From Opitutaceae bacterium (lineage in GTDB: Bacteria; Verrucomicrobiota; Verrucomicrobiia; Opitutales; Opitutaceae): 64,000 bases of DNA. The stretch lies in NCBI GenBank assembly GCA_028280945.1, contig JANQKV010000047.1:1-64000 (forward strand), given 5' to 3'. Under the pieces are notes generated by a model, which searched no databases, was not told the DNA's origin, and saw only the letters and a program-made list of their open reading frames with translations. The first letter of the stretch is position 1. Each line of letters starts with the position of its first letter. The position numbers and the translations under genes were made by a program. Positions 47,777-57,067 of this stretch are shown piece by piece.

Positions 47777-48784
47777 ATGGTCACGCGTGTTTACAGACCG
47801 ACTCCGACCAATATCGCTCGCTTGGGTGCGAGCCTGCGCAGAGGAAAACTTGTAGCTGTCCCATCAGAGACGGTTTATGGCTTGGCGGCCGATGCCACCA
47901 ACGCCGACGCATGCGCCCAGATCTTCGCGGCCAAAAAGCGACCGAGCCATGATCCGCTCATTGTTCATGTGGCAAGTATTGCCCAAGCTAAAGAACTCTC
48001 AGTTTGGAATGACACAGCCCAACTTCTGGCCAAAGCGTTTTGGGCTGGTCCGCTGACTCTCGTCCTTCCTCGGCGTGAAGGCATGGTCCCCGACATAGTA
48101 ACGTCTGGTCGCCCGACCGTTGCGCTTCGCCGACCGGCCCATCCGGTGTTTCAGTCGTTGATTCGTGCGGCCGAACGGCCTCTGGCCGCACCGAGCGCCA
48201 ACCCGTTTGGCTACATCAGCCCCAGCTGTGCCCAACACGTCAAGAACAGCCTTAACGGTAAAATCCCCGCCATCCTTGATGGAGGTCCCTGCTCCATCGG
48301 TTTGGAATCGACGATTGTAGACGTGTCTCGCGAAGGGAAAATCACCTTGCTTCGTCCCGGCGGAATTCCTCGAAAAGCCTTGGTCCGAGCAACGGGACGA
48401 TCGATCCCGCGACCGCGAATCAAACAGATTGATTCGACCTCCGCCTACATGGCCCCGGGAATGATGGACCGGCACTACAGCCCCCGAACTCCAACTTACA
48501 CTCACTCCAGTCTTGAGCCGTCCAGCGACGAGTCGGCAGTCTGGGTTCACTTCTCTGCCGCCAGCCTTAAAGCCAGTCCGAACTCAAACAACCAGATCGC
48601 GCTCACGTCGAGTGGATCAGGCGAAGAGGCAGCCCGGAAGCTCTACACCTTGCTAAGGGATTTGGACGAACGAGGATTCTCCGCAATTCATCTGGAACAA
48701 GCACCCCTGAACGACCTGTGGTCGGAAGCCATCAACGACCGATTGAAACGCGCTGCGAACGCAAACATCCGCGATAACGACTGA
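47777..48784 (+). CDS. tsaC: L-threonylcarbamoyladenylate synthase (Sua5/TsaC)
   Basis: The 335-residue, Sua5-type enzyme makes threonylcarbamoyl-AMP from Thr, HCO3- and ATP for t6A37 in tRNA. The YrdC domain shows VAVPSETVYGLAADA, KKRPSHDPLIVHV, FWAGPLTLVLPR and APSANPFGYISPS. ESTIVDVS and RPGGI continue the fold, and a C-terminal Sua5 domain (about 220-335) contains APGMMDRHYSP. The length distinguishes it from short YrdC. It converges on the EPS operon. Confidence 0.94.
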   Translation: MVTRVYRPTPTNIARLGASLRRGKLVAVPSETVYGLAADATNADACAQIFAAKKRPSHDPLIVHVASIAQAKELSVWNDTAQLLAKAFWAGPLTLVLPRREGMVPDIVTSGRPTVALRRPAHPVFQSLIRAAERPLAAPSANPFGYISPSCAQHVKNSLNGKIPAILDGGPCSIGLESTIVDVSREGKITLLRPGGIPRKALVRATGRSIPRPRIKQIDSTSAYMAPGMMDRHYSPRTPTYTHSSLEPSSDESAVWVHFSAASLKASPNSNNQIALTSSGSGEEAARKLYTLLRDLDERGFSAIHLEQAPLNDLWSEAINDRLKRAANANIRDND

Positions 48785-48820
48785 CCTGTTGCCCCTTCTT
48801 CGCTAAAGAGACAACAAACT

Positions 48821-51034
48821 CTAGCGCTCCGGCGTATCGTCCTTCTTCGACATTACCACGTAATAGTCCTTGTAGGACTTGTCGTAATACTGCGCGTAGT
48901 AGTAACCCGATACTGCAAGATTGAGGCCGTTGAGAACCGCCCCAAAAACCGGAACGTTGCTGTCGAGTAGCTTCTTCGCCGCAAATTGCGCGGCCTTTCG
49001 ACGCACTTTATTGAAGAAGATTGAGAAGAGTGATCCATCAACCAACGGCAAAATGACCATGGCATCACTGACTGCGGCCAATGGCGGGGTATCAACAAAC
49101 ACGCGATCGTAACGTTTTCGGAGATCAGTGATCAGTTGTTCAAAACGCCGACTGTTCAGAACCTGAGTCGGGTTCTTGGCTCGGCCTCCTGTCGTAATGA
49201 CGTCCAAGTTGGGAACGACCTCTTTATTGATCACGTCATCAACCTCCAGTGAGCCGCCCACGATATCGATCACACCACGGGCATTTTCCAGTTGGAGAGT
49301 CTTGTGAATGTTGGGCTTGCGCAGGTCACAGTCGATAATGGCCACTTTCTCCCCATGAGCCGCGAAGGTGAAGGCCACGTTGGTTGTCACGAACGACTTC
49401 CCCTCGCCGGGAATCGTGGAGGTTGTCAGGATGCACTTCGCATCCTTCGCCTCTTCTTTGAGCCGAAGGGCTGAGTGCAAAGTTAGAAATGCCTCTGCCA
49501 CCTGTCGGTCAGCATTGTTAAGCACAACCTGAGCCTTCTCTACCGGATCCAGTTTTTTGATCTGGGGAATGATCCCGATAAGTGGAAGACCTACGACAGA
49601 CTCGATATCAAACGAGCTCTTCACTCGGTCATCGATAAAAGCAACAAAGAACGCAAAGGCTAATCCCAGTCCCGCGCCACCCACAAGGCCAAGGCCAAGG
49701 TTGAGAATCAGGTTCGGTGAAACCGGTTTTTGTATCGGTTGGGCCTTATCGATGATGCGTGCGTTCTGGGTGCCAATATTTCCCGCCACCGAGGTTTCGC
49801 GCATGCGGGAGAGAATGCTGTTGTGAAGCTCTTGGTTAATGACGAATTCGCGTTCCTTGGCATCGTAATCGACGGCTGCCCGGCTTAAGTCCAGTGATTC
49901 CTCTTCTTGCGCGACGAGAGCTGCTTGAGCCGCCGTCAGCGAGCGCTGAGCTGCTTGATACTGGGCATCGACCCGATTGACGGTGCCTCGAATGGCCGAG
50001 ACCAATTCTGCCTCAGTCTGATCCAGCTTTCGCTGTGCCTCGATCATTCGAGGATGCTTTGCACGGTAACGCTCCTGCAATTCAGCGATCGCAATTTTCT
50101 CGGCCGATATCTGCTGCTTGAGAGAAGAAATCAACGGATCAACCGCAACGAAGGGGAGTTCGGAAATCGCAACGAGATCTCCTTCACGCTCGTTGAGTTG
50201 AGTCCAAAGCACTTCGATTTCTTTCAGCGCCGTGGAGCTCTCCGTGACATTCATTCCCAGCGCCTTGAGGCGATCGGTCACGATGTCGCGTCGCTCGTCA
50301 AGGGACACCATATTATTCTCTTCGCGGTAACTCTGGAGTTCCCGAGCCAGTTGATCGACTTTCTCCTTCTGCTCGTCTGCTCGAACCTTCAAATCCTGCA
50401 CGGCTTTGATCGATTCCTCAATCTGCTGCCGGGTATTGAAGTTGATATACTCCTCCACGAGGTAGTTGGCGACAATCGCAGCGATCTCGGGATCCGGATG
50501 CCGGTAATTTACATTGATAACCAAGCTCAACCGCTGGGGCGCAATCTCCCTGTTCTGTGCAATAATTCCGTTCGGAGTAAGAGGGTCGTCGTCGCTACCA
50601 TCCTGATAGGGTGCGAGGAAACGGCGCAGTTCATCTCCGGAAAGACGACCGGCCACAGTTTCGATCAGACTGATACTTTCCAGCAACTTGACCTGAGTGT
50701 TCAGGTCCTCCGTCCCCCGGATTTCGTTTCCGATTACCTGTTCGACATCGATAACATTGGGGTCGTCCCTTAACAATTGGACCGTAGCAGTGGACTCATA
50801 AATCTTCGTCGCACTGACAGTATAAACCAAGGCTGAGGAGAAGACGACCAGGAAGACGACGATGATATACCAGATCCTCTCACGCAGAATCAGGAGGTAG
50901 TCCTGCAGGCTCCGGTGAGCGGTTCCCTCTTCATCACCGTAGCCATAACCATAACCGCTGTAACCACCATGGCCATATCCGTAATCGGCAGGAGATTGCC
51001 CCCCTGAAACACTTTCCTTCTGAGATGAACTCAT
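48821..51034 (-). CDS. Polysaccharide co-polymerase / tyrosine autokinase (Wzc-like)
   Basis: The 737-residue protein combines a Wzz chain-length domain and a BY-kinase. The N-terminus is Gly/Tyr-rich (YGYGHGGYSGYGYGYGDEE), followed by TM1, a long periplasmic coiled coil (about 180-430) and TM2 (LNLGLGLVGGAGLGLAFAFF). The cytosolic kinase carries Walker A (TIPGEGKS), A' (VAIIDCDLRKP) and B (DRVFVDTPP). The C-terminal Tyr cluster (YYYAQYYDKSYKDYYVV) is the expected autophosphorylation site. It controls length and export of exopolysaccharide. The OPX gene lies 16 bp upstream. Confidence 0.93.
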   Translation of the reverse strand: MSSSQKESVSGGQSPADYGYGHGGYSGYGYGYGDEEGTAHRSLQDYLLILRERIWYIIVVFLVVFSSALVYTVSATKIYESTATVQLLRDDPNVIDVEQVIGNEIRGTEDLNTQVKLLESISLIETVAGRLSGDELRRFLAPYQDGSDDDPLTPNGIIAQNREIAPQRLSLVINVNYRHPDPEIAAIVANYLVEEYINFNTRQQIEESIKAVQDLKVRADEQKEKVDQLARELQSYREENNMVSLDERRDIVTDRLKALGMNVTESSTALKEIEVLWTQLNEREGDLVAISELPFVAVDPLISSLKQQISAEKIAIAELQERYRAKHPRMIEAQRKLDQTEAELVSAIRGTVNRVDAQYQAAQRSLTAAQAALVAQEEESLDLSRAAVDYDAKEREFVINQELHNSILSRMRETSVAGNIGTQNARIIDKAQPIQKPVSPNLILNLGLGLVGGAGLGLAFAFFVAFIDDRVKSSFDIESVVGLPLIGIIPQIKKLDPVEKAQVVLNNADRQVAEAFLTLHSALRLKEEAKDAKCILTTSTIPGEGKSFVTTNVAFTFAAHGEKVAIIDCDLRKPNIHKTLQLENARGVIDIVGGSLEVDDVINKEVVPNLDVITTGGRAKNPTQVLNSRRFEQLITDLRKRYDRVFVDTPPLAAVSDAMVILPLVDGSLFSIFFNKVRRKAAQFAAKKLLDSNVPVFGAVLNGLNLAVSGYYYAQYYDKSYKDYYVVMSKKDDTPER

Positions 51035-51050
51035 TAACTAATAAAATGGG

Positions 51051-51662
51051 TTAGATGATTCGTTCGGGCACGAAGATCAGATCTCCCGTTTCCAGAAGCC
51101 ATTTCTCGGCTGAATCGCCTTCGATTAAATCGTCGGCATTGATCACATAATTCCGAACCTCTCCCGAAGGCAAACGCCGTGTCAGCCGCACCTTTCGGCG
51201 ATCCCCCAAGCGGGTAAACCCGCCTGCTCGAGATATCGCCTCGAGTAGAGTGAGCCCTTCTTCCTGTGGGAACTCAATCTCACCTGGCGTGCCAACAGAT
51301 CCCAAAACACTGACTGTGCGACGTGCATACTCCAGAACAGTGATGTTGATCTGAGGATTAACCAAATAGTCGCGATCATAAAGCTCGGTAACCGTCTCTT
51401 CAGCCTGACGGATGGTTTTGCCACGAAGCTCCACGAGACCAATCAACGGCATCATCACCGTCGCTTCCCTTGACATGCGAACATCACGATCCATCTCGGG
51501 TTCTTGAAAGACACGAATTTGGAGCAAATCGAGCGGCTGCAAAACATAGTCTTCCGTCAAAACCGAATCGAGGGATTCCCCGCTGGAATCACCTCCATTT
51601 TGCGCCCACCCCGACAAGGCGCCGAATGCCAGAGCTAGGATTAGTGGTCGAATTATTCGCAT
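51051..51662 (-). CDS. Polysaccharide export protein (OPX/Wza-like)
   Basis: This outer-membrane-associated export protein shows the Poly_export domain (YVLQPLDLLQIRVFQEPEMD, LIGLVELRGKTIRQAEETV) and an SLBB domain (VSVLGSVGTPGEIEFPQEEGLTLLEAISRAGGF). A signal peptide (MRIIRPLILALAFGALSGWA) lacks a lipobox Cys, unlike Wza. The ATG at 51662 fits the signal peptide. An alternative ATG at 51698 would place a terminator-like hairpin within the first 12 codons. It is cotranscribed with the kinase gene. Confidence 0.9.
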   Translation of the reverse strand: MRIIRPLILALAFGALSGWAQNGGDSSGESLDSVLTEDYVLQPLDLLQIRVFQEPEMDRDVRMSREATVMMPLIGLVELRGKTIRQAEETVTELYDRDYLVNPQINITVLEYARRTVSVLGSVGTPGEIEFPQEEGLTLLEAISRAGGFTRLGDRRKVRLTRRLPSGEVRNYVINADDLIEGDSAEKWLLETGDLIFVPERII

Positions 51663-51696
51663 AAAAAAAGGAAGAAGACCATCACGGCCTTCTTCC
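51663..51696 (-). terminator. Terminator/attenuator hairpin at the 5' end of the OPX gene
   Basis: On the minus strand GGAAGAAG pairs with CTTCTTCC, with an inner GCC-GTGAT-GGT step, followed immediately by seven T residues and then the ATG at 51662. This is a canonical intrinsic terminator, sitting between the beta-barrel gene and the OPX/kinase genes. It may set expression ratios or be regulated. Confidence 0.8.
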
Positions 51697-51731
51697 ATTT
51701 GATCAATCAGGGATTATCGAGTTCCGCCAAA

Positions 51732-52880
51732 TCAGTAGCGGAGCTTGGCGGACAAGCTGAATACGGTGTTGTCGAAGTCAGCCGTCGCGAGATCACCCTC
51801 GTTGTTCTTGTAATTGAACTTGCCATGAATCTGGAAGTATTCGTTGACGATGTACTCACCGCCGATCGACCCCTCGATATACTCGTCAGCACCACGGGTG
51901 AAGTAATCAATCTCGCGGAAGGAAAGGCGGCCGGTGAGAGTAAAATCCGGAGTCATCTCGGACCGGAATCCGAGGAAGACATCAAAATTCTCTTGGTTCT
52001 CACCTACACCCGAATTGCCAAGGTCGTTTGAGATACCTGCAGTCAGGGTGGTTTTTTCTGAGTAGAGGTAAGAAAAATTGGAGGACATGTTCCAAGTGCT
52101 GCGATCGTTGCCGCCGTCACCCGAGCGATCAACATAACCCACCCGGAAGAAACCCTTGAGCTTTGCAGTGAAGTCACCACGCGCGCCAAAATTCAGGAGA
52201 AGGTCATCCGAGGATGAAACATCGACGTCGGTATCAGTGCGACGGTAGGTGCCGCCAAAACTAAGATCCACCTTGGGAGAGTATTCCCAATAGTAACGCA
52301 GCGGAATGCTGGTCGTAGTGCGATCAGCAAGCGTCGCACGGCTATAGTCGACGTCCCGCCAGTCAACTCCGAACATGACGGAGGATTTGGCTGAGATTTC
52401 CATTTCGTGCTCCACTTTAGCCTTAAACTCGTCGCGGCGTGACAGAACCGGCAAACGAACATCAACCGTGTTCTGATTCAGCTGACGGTAGGATGCAGCC
52501 ACTGAGGTCTTGGAGGCACCATCATCGTGAGCCGCGTTGAAAATCACGTTGGAAAGCTCAGCATCCAAATCGGATTCATCCTGGTAAAAGCTAAACTCCT
52601 CGTAATACGCAAACTTGCCGCTGACCAACGCATTGCGGCCGAACTCGTAGGAGAAACCTGGTGAAACTCTGATTATGACGTCATCGCGTTCGGGATTGAA
52701 CGGCTCCGTAGCTCCCGTGGGAATCGTATTGTTACCCAAGGTTACATTGTCGTTGGCTTCAATCGAGACGTCAGCGGTGACGAAAAGCTCCGAGCTCGTC
52801 CCTATCGCCATGAATGGAGCGGCGGAAGCTGCAGTCGCCAAAATCATGCTAAGAGCAGCGCTTTGGATCAATTTGTTCAT
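51732..52880 (-). CDS. Outer-membrane beta-barrel protein of the EPS locus
   Basis: The 382-residue product has a signal peptide (LIQSAALSMILATAASA). The rest alternates short amphipathic strands ending in aromatic/charged residues (FFRVGYVDRSG, FSYLYSEKTTLTAGISND, FTLTGRLSFREIDYF) and finishes with a terminal aromatic, AKLRY, the outer-membrane insertion signal. It probably forms a 16-18-strand barrel, comparable to the OM proteins found in exopolysaccharide export loci. It is first in the EPS operon; the promoter should lie in the 244-bp gap before 53125. Exact family unnamed. Confidence 0.82.
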   Translation of the reverse strand: MNKLIQSAALSMILATAASAAPFMAIGTSSELFVTADVSIEANDNVTLGNNTIPTGATEPFNPERDDVIIRVSPGFSYEFGRNALVSGKFAYYEEFSFYQDESDLDAELSNVIFNAAHDDGASKTSVAASYRQLNQNTVDVRLPVLSRRDEFKAKVEHEMEISAKSSVMFGVDWRDVDYSRATLADRTTTSIPLRYYWEYSPKVDLSFGGTYRRTDTDVDVSSSDDLLLNFGARGDFTAKLKGFFRVGYVDRSGDGGNDRSTWNMSSNFSYLYSEKTTLTAGISNDLGNSGVGENQENFDVFLGFRSEMTPDFTLTGRLSFREIDYFTRGADEYIEGSIGGEYIVNEYFQIHGKFNYKNNEGDLATADFDNTVFSLSAKLRY

Positions 52881-53124
52881 AGGTCTTGGTTGATTAGGAA
52901 AAAAGTAGGCTTTCTCACTCCCAGATCAATGAGAAGCATAATGTTGGGATTTTTCAGGTAAAAATGAGAAGGAAAAGAAGTTAGGAGCGAGTAGCTGATC
53001 ATCAGAAGGATAGAGGATATTACGAGCTGTCCATCCTTCTTTTTGCAAACTTCTTGTATCTTTCCTTCACATTCCAAGTTTTTTTTTGCCGCCGGACTTA
53101 CTAACATGCTTTCCTGCAGCTCGC

Positions 53125-54792
53125 ATGCCATCTGAAGTGAACGGGCGTCTATCGGAAGAAAAGAAGGTCAAGGTCCTGTCGGGATGGCGCCGGTGGCTTC
53201 CGTTTTACCTCTATCGGAAGCGCTCCGGTTGGAAACTGGAAATATTTTGGTTCCGCACCCTCGTATGGACCGTATTGCTTACCCTTGGCGGCTATCTCGC
53301 TCTCGGCACGATGTTGTTCGCCAATGATCGGTTACGCCACGGGCTTGATGGAATCTCATGGATCGACCGGGTCTTTCCGCCGAATTGGTCTAAATACCGT
53401 GTTGCTCGCGGCGAGTCTCACATCCGCCAAGCCAACGAAAGCCTGGCCGCTAACGATTTTGCCACCGCATTCCATCAGCTCCGGGTTGGATTGGCTCGCG
53501 CACCGAAAAACGAGGCCGGTCGGCTACTCCTTGCCGAAATGTATCGGGCGATGAAAAGACCTGACCTTGCCGAACAGGTTCTCATCGAAGGTACCGCGTT
53601 CCATTACCGAAACCAAGCTTACATCAAGCGATTGGTTCGAGCCCTTTTGAGCCGAGAACGGGACGCGACAGTCATCCAGCTGGCCAACGATTGTCTGGAT
53701 CTTGCCGACCTGCCCGATTCGGTGAAACGCTTTCTGGTGGTGAGCGCGGCCCACGCCAAATTTCACCGCGGCAATTTTGATCAAGCCGAGTCCACGCTGG
53801 AAACCCACCAACTCAGCAACTCCCCCTCAGGACGACTACTCGCTGCTAAAATCGAATGGGCAAGAGGTTTTCCCGAATTGGCGATCGCGATGATCGAGCA
53901 ATTGAGCCGCGAATTTCCTGACGACCGATCCATTTATCGAACCCACATCCAATGGCTCGTTCAAGAAGGCCACGAAGACACGGCAAGACGTTTAAGTCTG
54001 CTCCGACGCGTGCAACATCCGGATCAATCACAACCTCGCATCGATCTGCTATACGCCTTCGACAAGATCGGTGACGAAGTCGCCTTGCAAAGGGAGGCAA
54101 ACGCGCTTTTCGAGGACTTCGTTGCGAGTGATACAGTTATTCTCCAAATCGGCGATTTCGCCGCCAACACCGGCCGGCCCGATCTTGCAAGACGAGTTCT
54201 GGAATTCGCTCGCTCCCACGATATCAACGAAGAAGTCCCTTCGTTGATGTTGGTTGAGGCCCAGATCGTTGCCGGGAACTATCGTCAGGCAGTCGACGCC
54301 GCGAGAGCCATCTTGGAATTAAATCCCGACTGGGAAGAGTGGATGGCACCGGTTTTCCATGGGCTGCAAGCCATCGCATTCGTCGCTTTGGGTGATAGGG
54401 AGGAAGCCAACCTGTTTTTGGGCAGTTATCTCGGTCTCGAAGAGGTGAGAGCTGAAAACCTGGTGGCAGTAGCCAATCGCCTTCTCGACGTGGGTGCAGA
54501 GCGGGAAGCACGTAAAGTTCTGACCCACGCCGTAAGAGCTGATCCGCAGAATCAAGCAGCCCTCACTCGCCTGATCGAACTCGACCTTGAATCGAAAGAC
54601 GCCCCGAACCTCCCGCAAAATCTTGCACATTTGTTGGAGATGCGACGCGCCTCTCCCCGACTTTTGCGCCAAGCCTATGATGTTTTAGGATCCGATCGAT
54701 ATGTGTTCGCTTTGGAACGGAACCAAATTCTCGACCGGCTTTTGGAAAGCCTGTCCGGCAAATCCAGCCTTCCAAGCCCCTCCGGGGCCTGA
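53125..54792 (+). CDS. Membrane-anchored TPR protein, divergent from the EPS operon
   Basis: The 555-residue protein has a basic N-terminus, one transmembrane helix (TLVWTVLLTLGGYLALGTML, about 47-66) and a long series of TPR-like helical hairpins (NDFATAFHQLRVGLARAPKNEAGRLLLAEMY, GRPDLARRVLEFARSH, GDREEANLFLGSYLG). The orientation fits a periplasmic or envelope scaffold. It is divergent from the EPS operon, and such TPR proteins accompany EPS/PEP-CTERM loci. A shared role is inference. The ATG at 53125 is chosen; codons upstream look non-coding. Confidence 0.78.
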   Translation: MPSEVNGRLSEEKKVKVLSGWRRWLPFYLYRKRSGWKLEIFWFRTLVWTVLLTLGGYLALGTMLFANDRLRHGLDGISWIDRVFPPNWSKYRVARGESHIRQANESLAANDFATAFHQLRVGLARAPKNEAGRLLLAEMYRAMKRPDLAEQVLIEGTAFHYRNQAYIKRLVRALLSRERDATVIQLANDCLDLADLPDSVKRFLVVSAAHAKFHRGNFDQAESTLETHQLSNSPSGRLLAAKIEWARGFPELAIAMIEQLSREFPDDRSIYRTHIQWLVQEGHEDTARRLSLLRRVQHPDQSQPRIDLLYAFDKIGDEVALQREANALFEDFVASDTVILQIGDFAANTGRPDLARRVLEFARSHDINEEVPSLMLVEAQIVAGNYRQAVDAARAILELNPDWEEWMAPVFHGLQAIAFVALGDREEANLFLGSYLGLEEVRAENLVAVANRLLDVGAEREARKVLTHAVRADPQNQAALTRLIELDLESKDAPNLPQNLAHLLEMRRASPRLLRQAYDVLGSDRYVFALERNQILDRLLESLSGKSSLPSPSGA

Positions 54793-54805
54793 CCTTGGCT
54801 CAGGC

Positions 54806-55897
54806 TTAGCAATTCAAGTTGAACAGCTCCCGCAGCAATCGATCATTCTCAGCCAGGGTCCCCACGCTGACTCGCACCCACTCGGGCAATCCATATCCGC
54901 CAACGGGTCGAACGATTATCCCCCGCTTTTGCAATTCTCGGAAGACCGCTTGGCCGTCACCCACCCGGCAAAGGATAAAGTTCGCCTGACTCGGCACATA
55001 TTCGATCCCTGCGCCCGCGAAGGCATCTTGCAACTGAACCAGTCCCTCCTGATTTGCACGTCGGCAATCGGTCACCCAATCATCATCGTCCAATGCCGCC
55101 AGCGCCCCGGCCTGCGCGACGGAGTTGAGATTAAACGGCTGGCGCACCCGCTGCAGTAGATCCGCTATCTCTCGATTCGTGCGGGCGTAGCCCACCCTCA
55201 GTCCGGCCAGCCCAAAAATCTTCGAAAACGTGCGTAGCACAACGACCCGGCGCCCTTCCATCCACAGCGGCGACCAATCGACTTCGGTTTCCAAGTATTC
55301 CGCGTAGGCCTCATCGAGCACGACCACCACACGCTTGGGCAAGGTGCCGATCCACGACATGACTTCACCCGCCGGATTTAACGTGCCGGTCGGATTGTTG
55401 GGGCATGGCAAGAAAACGAGTTTGGTTCGAGCCGTCACCGCTGCGGACATCGCGCCCAGATCATGCACGTGGTCCACCAACGGAACCTCCACTGCCTTCG
55501 CGCCAAACAACAACGTGACCAGCTTGTAGACAATAAACGCCGGAGTCCCCATCACCGCCTCATCGCCCGGGCGCAGAAACACATGCCCCAACAGCTCCAA
55601 AATCTCGTTCGAGCCGTTTCCGACGACAATTTCATTACGATCAACTCGGTGCCTTTGCGCCAAGCGCTCGCGGAGGCGAGTCGCACCACCATCGGGATAC
55701 AGCGCAACCGAACCCAGCCCCGCGCGCATCGCCTCCAACGCCTTGGGTGAGGTGCCCAAGGGGTTTTCGTTGGAAGCGAGTTTGATGATGGTATCCGGAT
55801 CCAAACCCAGCTCCCGCGCCACATCCTCGATGGGTCGGCCCGGTTCGTAAACAGGCTGGCTTAAGACGGAGGGATTCACAAATCCGGGCTCAAACAT
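54806..55897 (-). CDS. hisC: Histidinol-phosphate aminotransferase
   Basis: The 363-residue fold-type I PLP enzyme shows KLASNENPLGTSPKALEAM, YPDGGATRLRERLA, VVGNGSNEILELLGHVFL, FLPCPNNPTGT, VVVLDEAYAEYLE and TFSKIFGLAGLRVGYA with the PLP Lys. These match HisC, which converts imidazole-acetol phosphate + Glu to histidinol phosphate. Related enzymes also act on aromatic amino acids. The ATG at 55897 gives the normal length. No other his genes are adjacent. The start lies about 46 bp from the divergent hydrolase start. Confidence 0.92.
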   Translation of the reverse strand: MFEPGFVNPSVLSQPVYEPGRPIEDVARELGLDPDTIIKLASNENPLGTSPKALEAMRAGLGSVALYPDGGATRLRERLAQRHRVDRNEIVVGNGSNEILELLGHVFLRPGDEAVMGTPAFIVYKLVTLLFGAKAVEVPLVDHVHDLGAMSAAVTARTKLVFLPCPNNPTGTLNPAGEVMSWIGTLPKRVVVVLDEAYAEYLETEVDWSPLWMEGRRVVVLRTFSKIFGLAGLRVGYARTNREIADLLQRVRQPFNLNSVAQAGALAALDDDDWVTDCRRANQEGLVQLQDAFAGAGIEYVPSQANFILCRVGDGQAVFRELQKRGIIVRPVGGYGLPEWVRVSVGTLAENDRLLRELFNLNC

Positions 55898-55943
55898 GGC
55901 TTCGACCCAACACGATTCGACAACGTCGCGAAAACCAAATTGT

Positions 55944-57059
55944 ATGCCTCGGATGAAATTTGCCGTTCGGTTTGTTCGGGTTCTCGCGGTGTTGGTTTTC
56001 GCAGGGGGCCTGCCGCTCATCGGTGGCGTCGGACTCCAACGTGGCACCCTCGATGGAGCACACTTCGCGATCGCCCGGGATGAAAGCGTTGGCTGGAACC
56101 GTCAGGTGCTGCTGATCGCCCACGGCTACCGCCCTGAATCCGCCCCTCTGGTCGCGGACCTGTTCCCCGAACAACTGGCTTATGCAACCTTGCTCAGGGA
56201 GGGCTGGCTGGTCGCCAAAACAAGCTACCGTCGCAATGGGATCATCGTCGCGGATGCCATCAAAGACCTCGATAACCTACGGGATCACATCGCTAGCGAA
56301 TTCGGCCAACCCTCCCGCATTATCATCGAGGGCGACTCGATGGGTGGCACCATTGCAACCCATTTGATGGAGCAGGAACAGCCACTCTACGCCGGCGCCG
56401 TGGCCGTGGGGGCGGCCTTGGACCTGCGTGAAACCGATGGAGCTTCAGGTGTCTCCATGCGCCCCCGGCAACCACTGCTTTTCATGAGCAACCGATCGGA
56501 GATATCCGGACCACTCGCCTATGCCCAAAATGCGCAGCTCCCCGCCGATCGTCTTGATTTGCGTCCGGTTGTCTTTCGCATCGAGCGCGATGGCCATGTG
56601 AATGTGAATCAAGCCGAGCGCCTGGCCGCCATTCACGCCCTCAACCGCTGGCTCGACCGAGGGCGTTCAAGCCTGCCTCAGCCCCACCCTTTCGATGCCA
56701 CCGTCGCCCCCGCCGCGCTCCCTTCCCAGGTTCAATTCGACGACGATCAACGTGGCTTGGTCGCCGAAGTGACCCATATTTCAGCGATCTACGGAAACGT
56801 TTGGATCAATCTTCAACCGGCCGACCTCAAACAAATCGGTCTGACCTCCGGCCTGTGGTTTCAGCTGAAGATCAACGGCGAGACTTACCGAGCCCGCCAC
56901 GGCAAAGGATTCGACAGCGTCGAACGCGGCCAATGGGTGATCTTCCCCAACGCCGACGGATTCTTCTGGGTTTCGCGCAACTGGGGCAACGCAGCCGAAA
57001 CCGCCAATATTGCACTCGGTGACGCCGTGCACATTAGGCGTTATCCGGTCTCAAACTGA
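55944..57059 (+). CDS. Alpha/beta hydrolase fused to SAM-hydrolase C-terminal-like domain
   Basis: The 371-residue product (ATG at 55944, or 55953) has a signal-like hydrophobic N-terminus (VRVLAVLVFAGGLPLIGGV). Residues about 45-250 form an alpha/beta hydrolase: VLLIAHGYRPES, the nucleophile elbow IEGDSMGGTIA, and a late His in RDGHVNVNQ. Residues about 265-371 resemble the C-terminal beta-barrel of SAM hydroxide adenosyltransferases (DUF62): THISAIYGNVWINL, FPNADGFFWVSRNWGNAAE and IALGDAVHI. The N-terminal catalytic DUF62 domain is absent. Function unknown; probably an exported esterase/peptidase-like enzyme. Confidence 0.78.
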   Translation: MPRMKFAVRFVRVLAVLVFAGGLPLIGGVGLQRGTLDGAHFAIARDESVGWNRQVLLIAHGYRPESAPLVADLFPEQLAYATLLREGWLVAKTSYRRNGIIVADAIKDLDNLRDHIASEFGQPSRIIIEGDSMGGTIATHLMEQEQPLYAGAVAVGAALDLRETDGASGVSMRPRQPLLFMSNRSEISGPLAYAQNAQLPADRLDLRPVVFRIERDGHVNVNQAERLAAIHALNRWLDRGRSSLPQPHPFDATVAPAALPSQVQFDDDQRGLVAEVTHISAIYGNVWINLQPADLKQIGLTSGLWFQLKINGETYRARHGKGFDSVERGQWVIFPNADGFFWVSRNWGNAAETANIALGDAVHIRRYPVSN

Positions 57060-57067
57060 CCTCTCCT

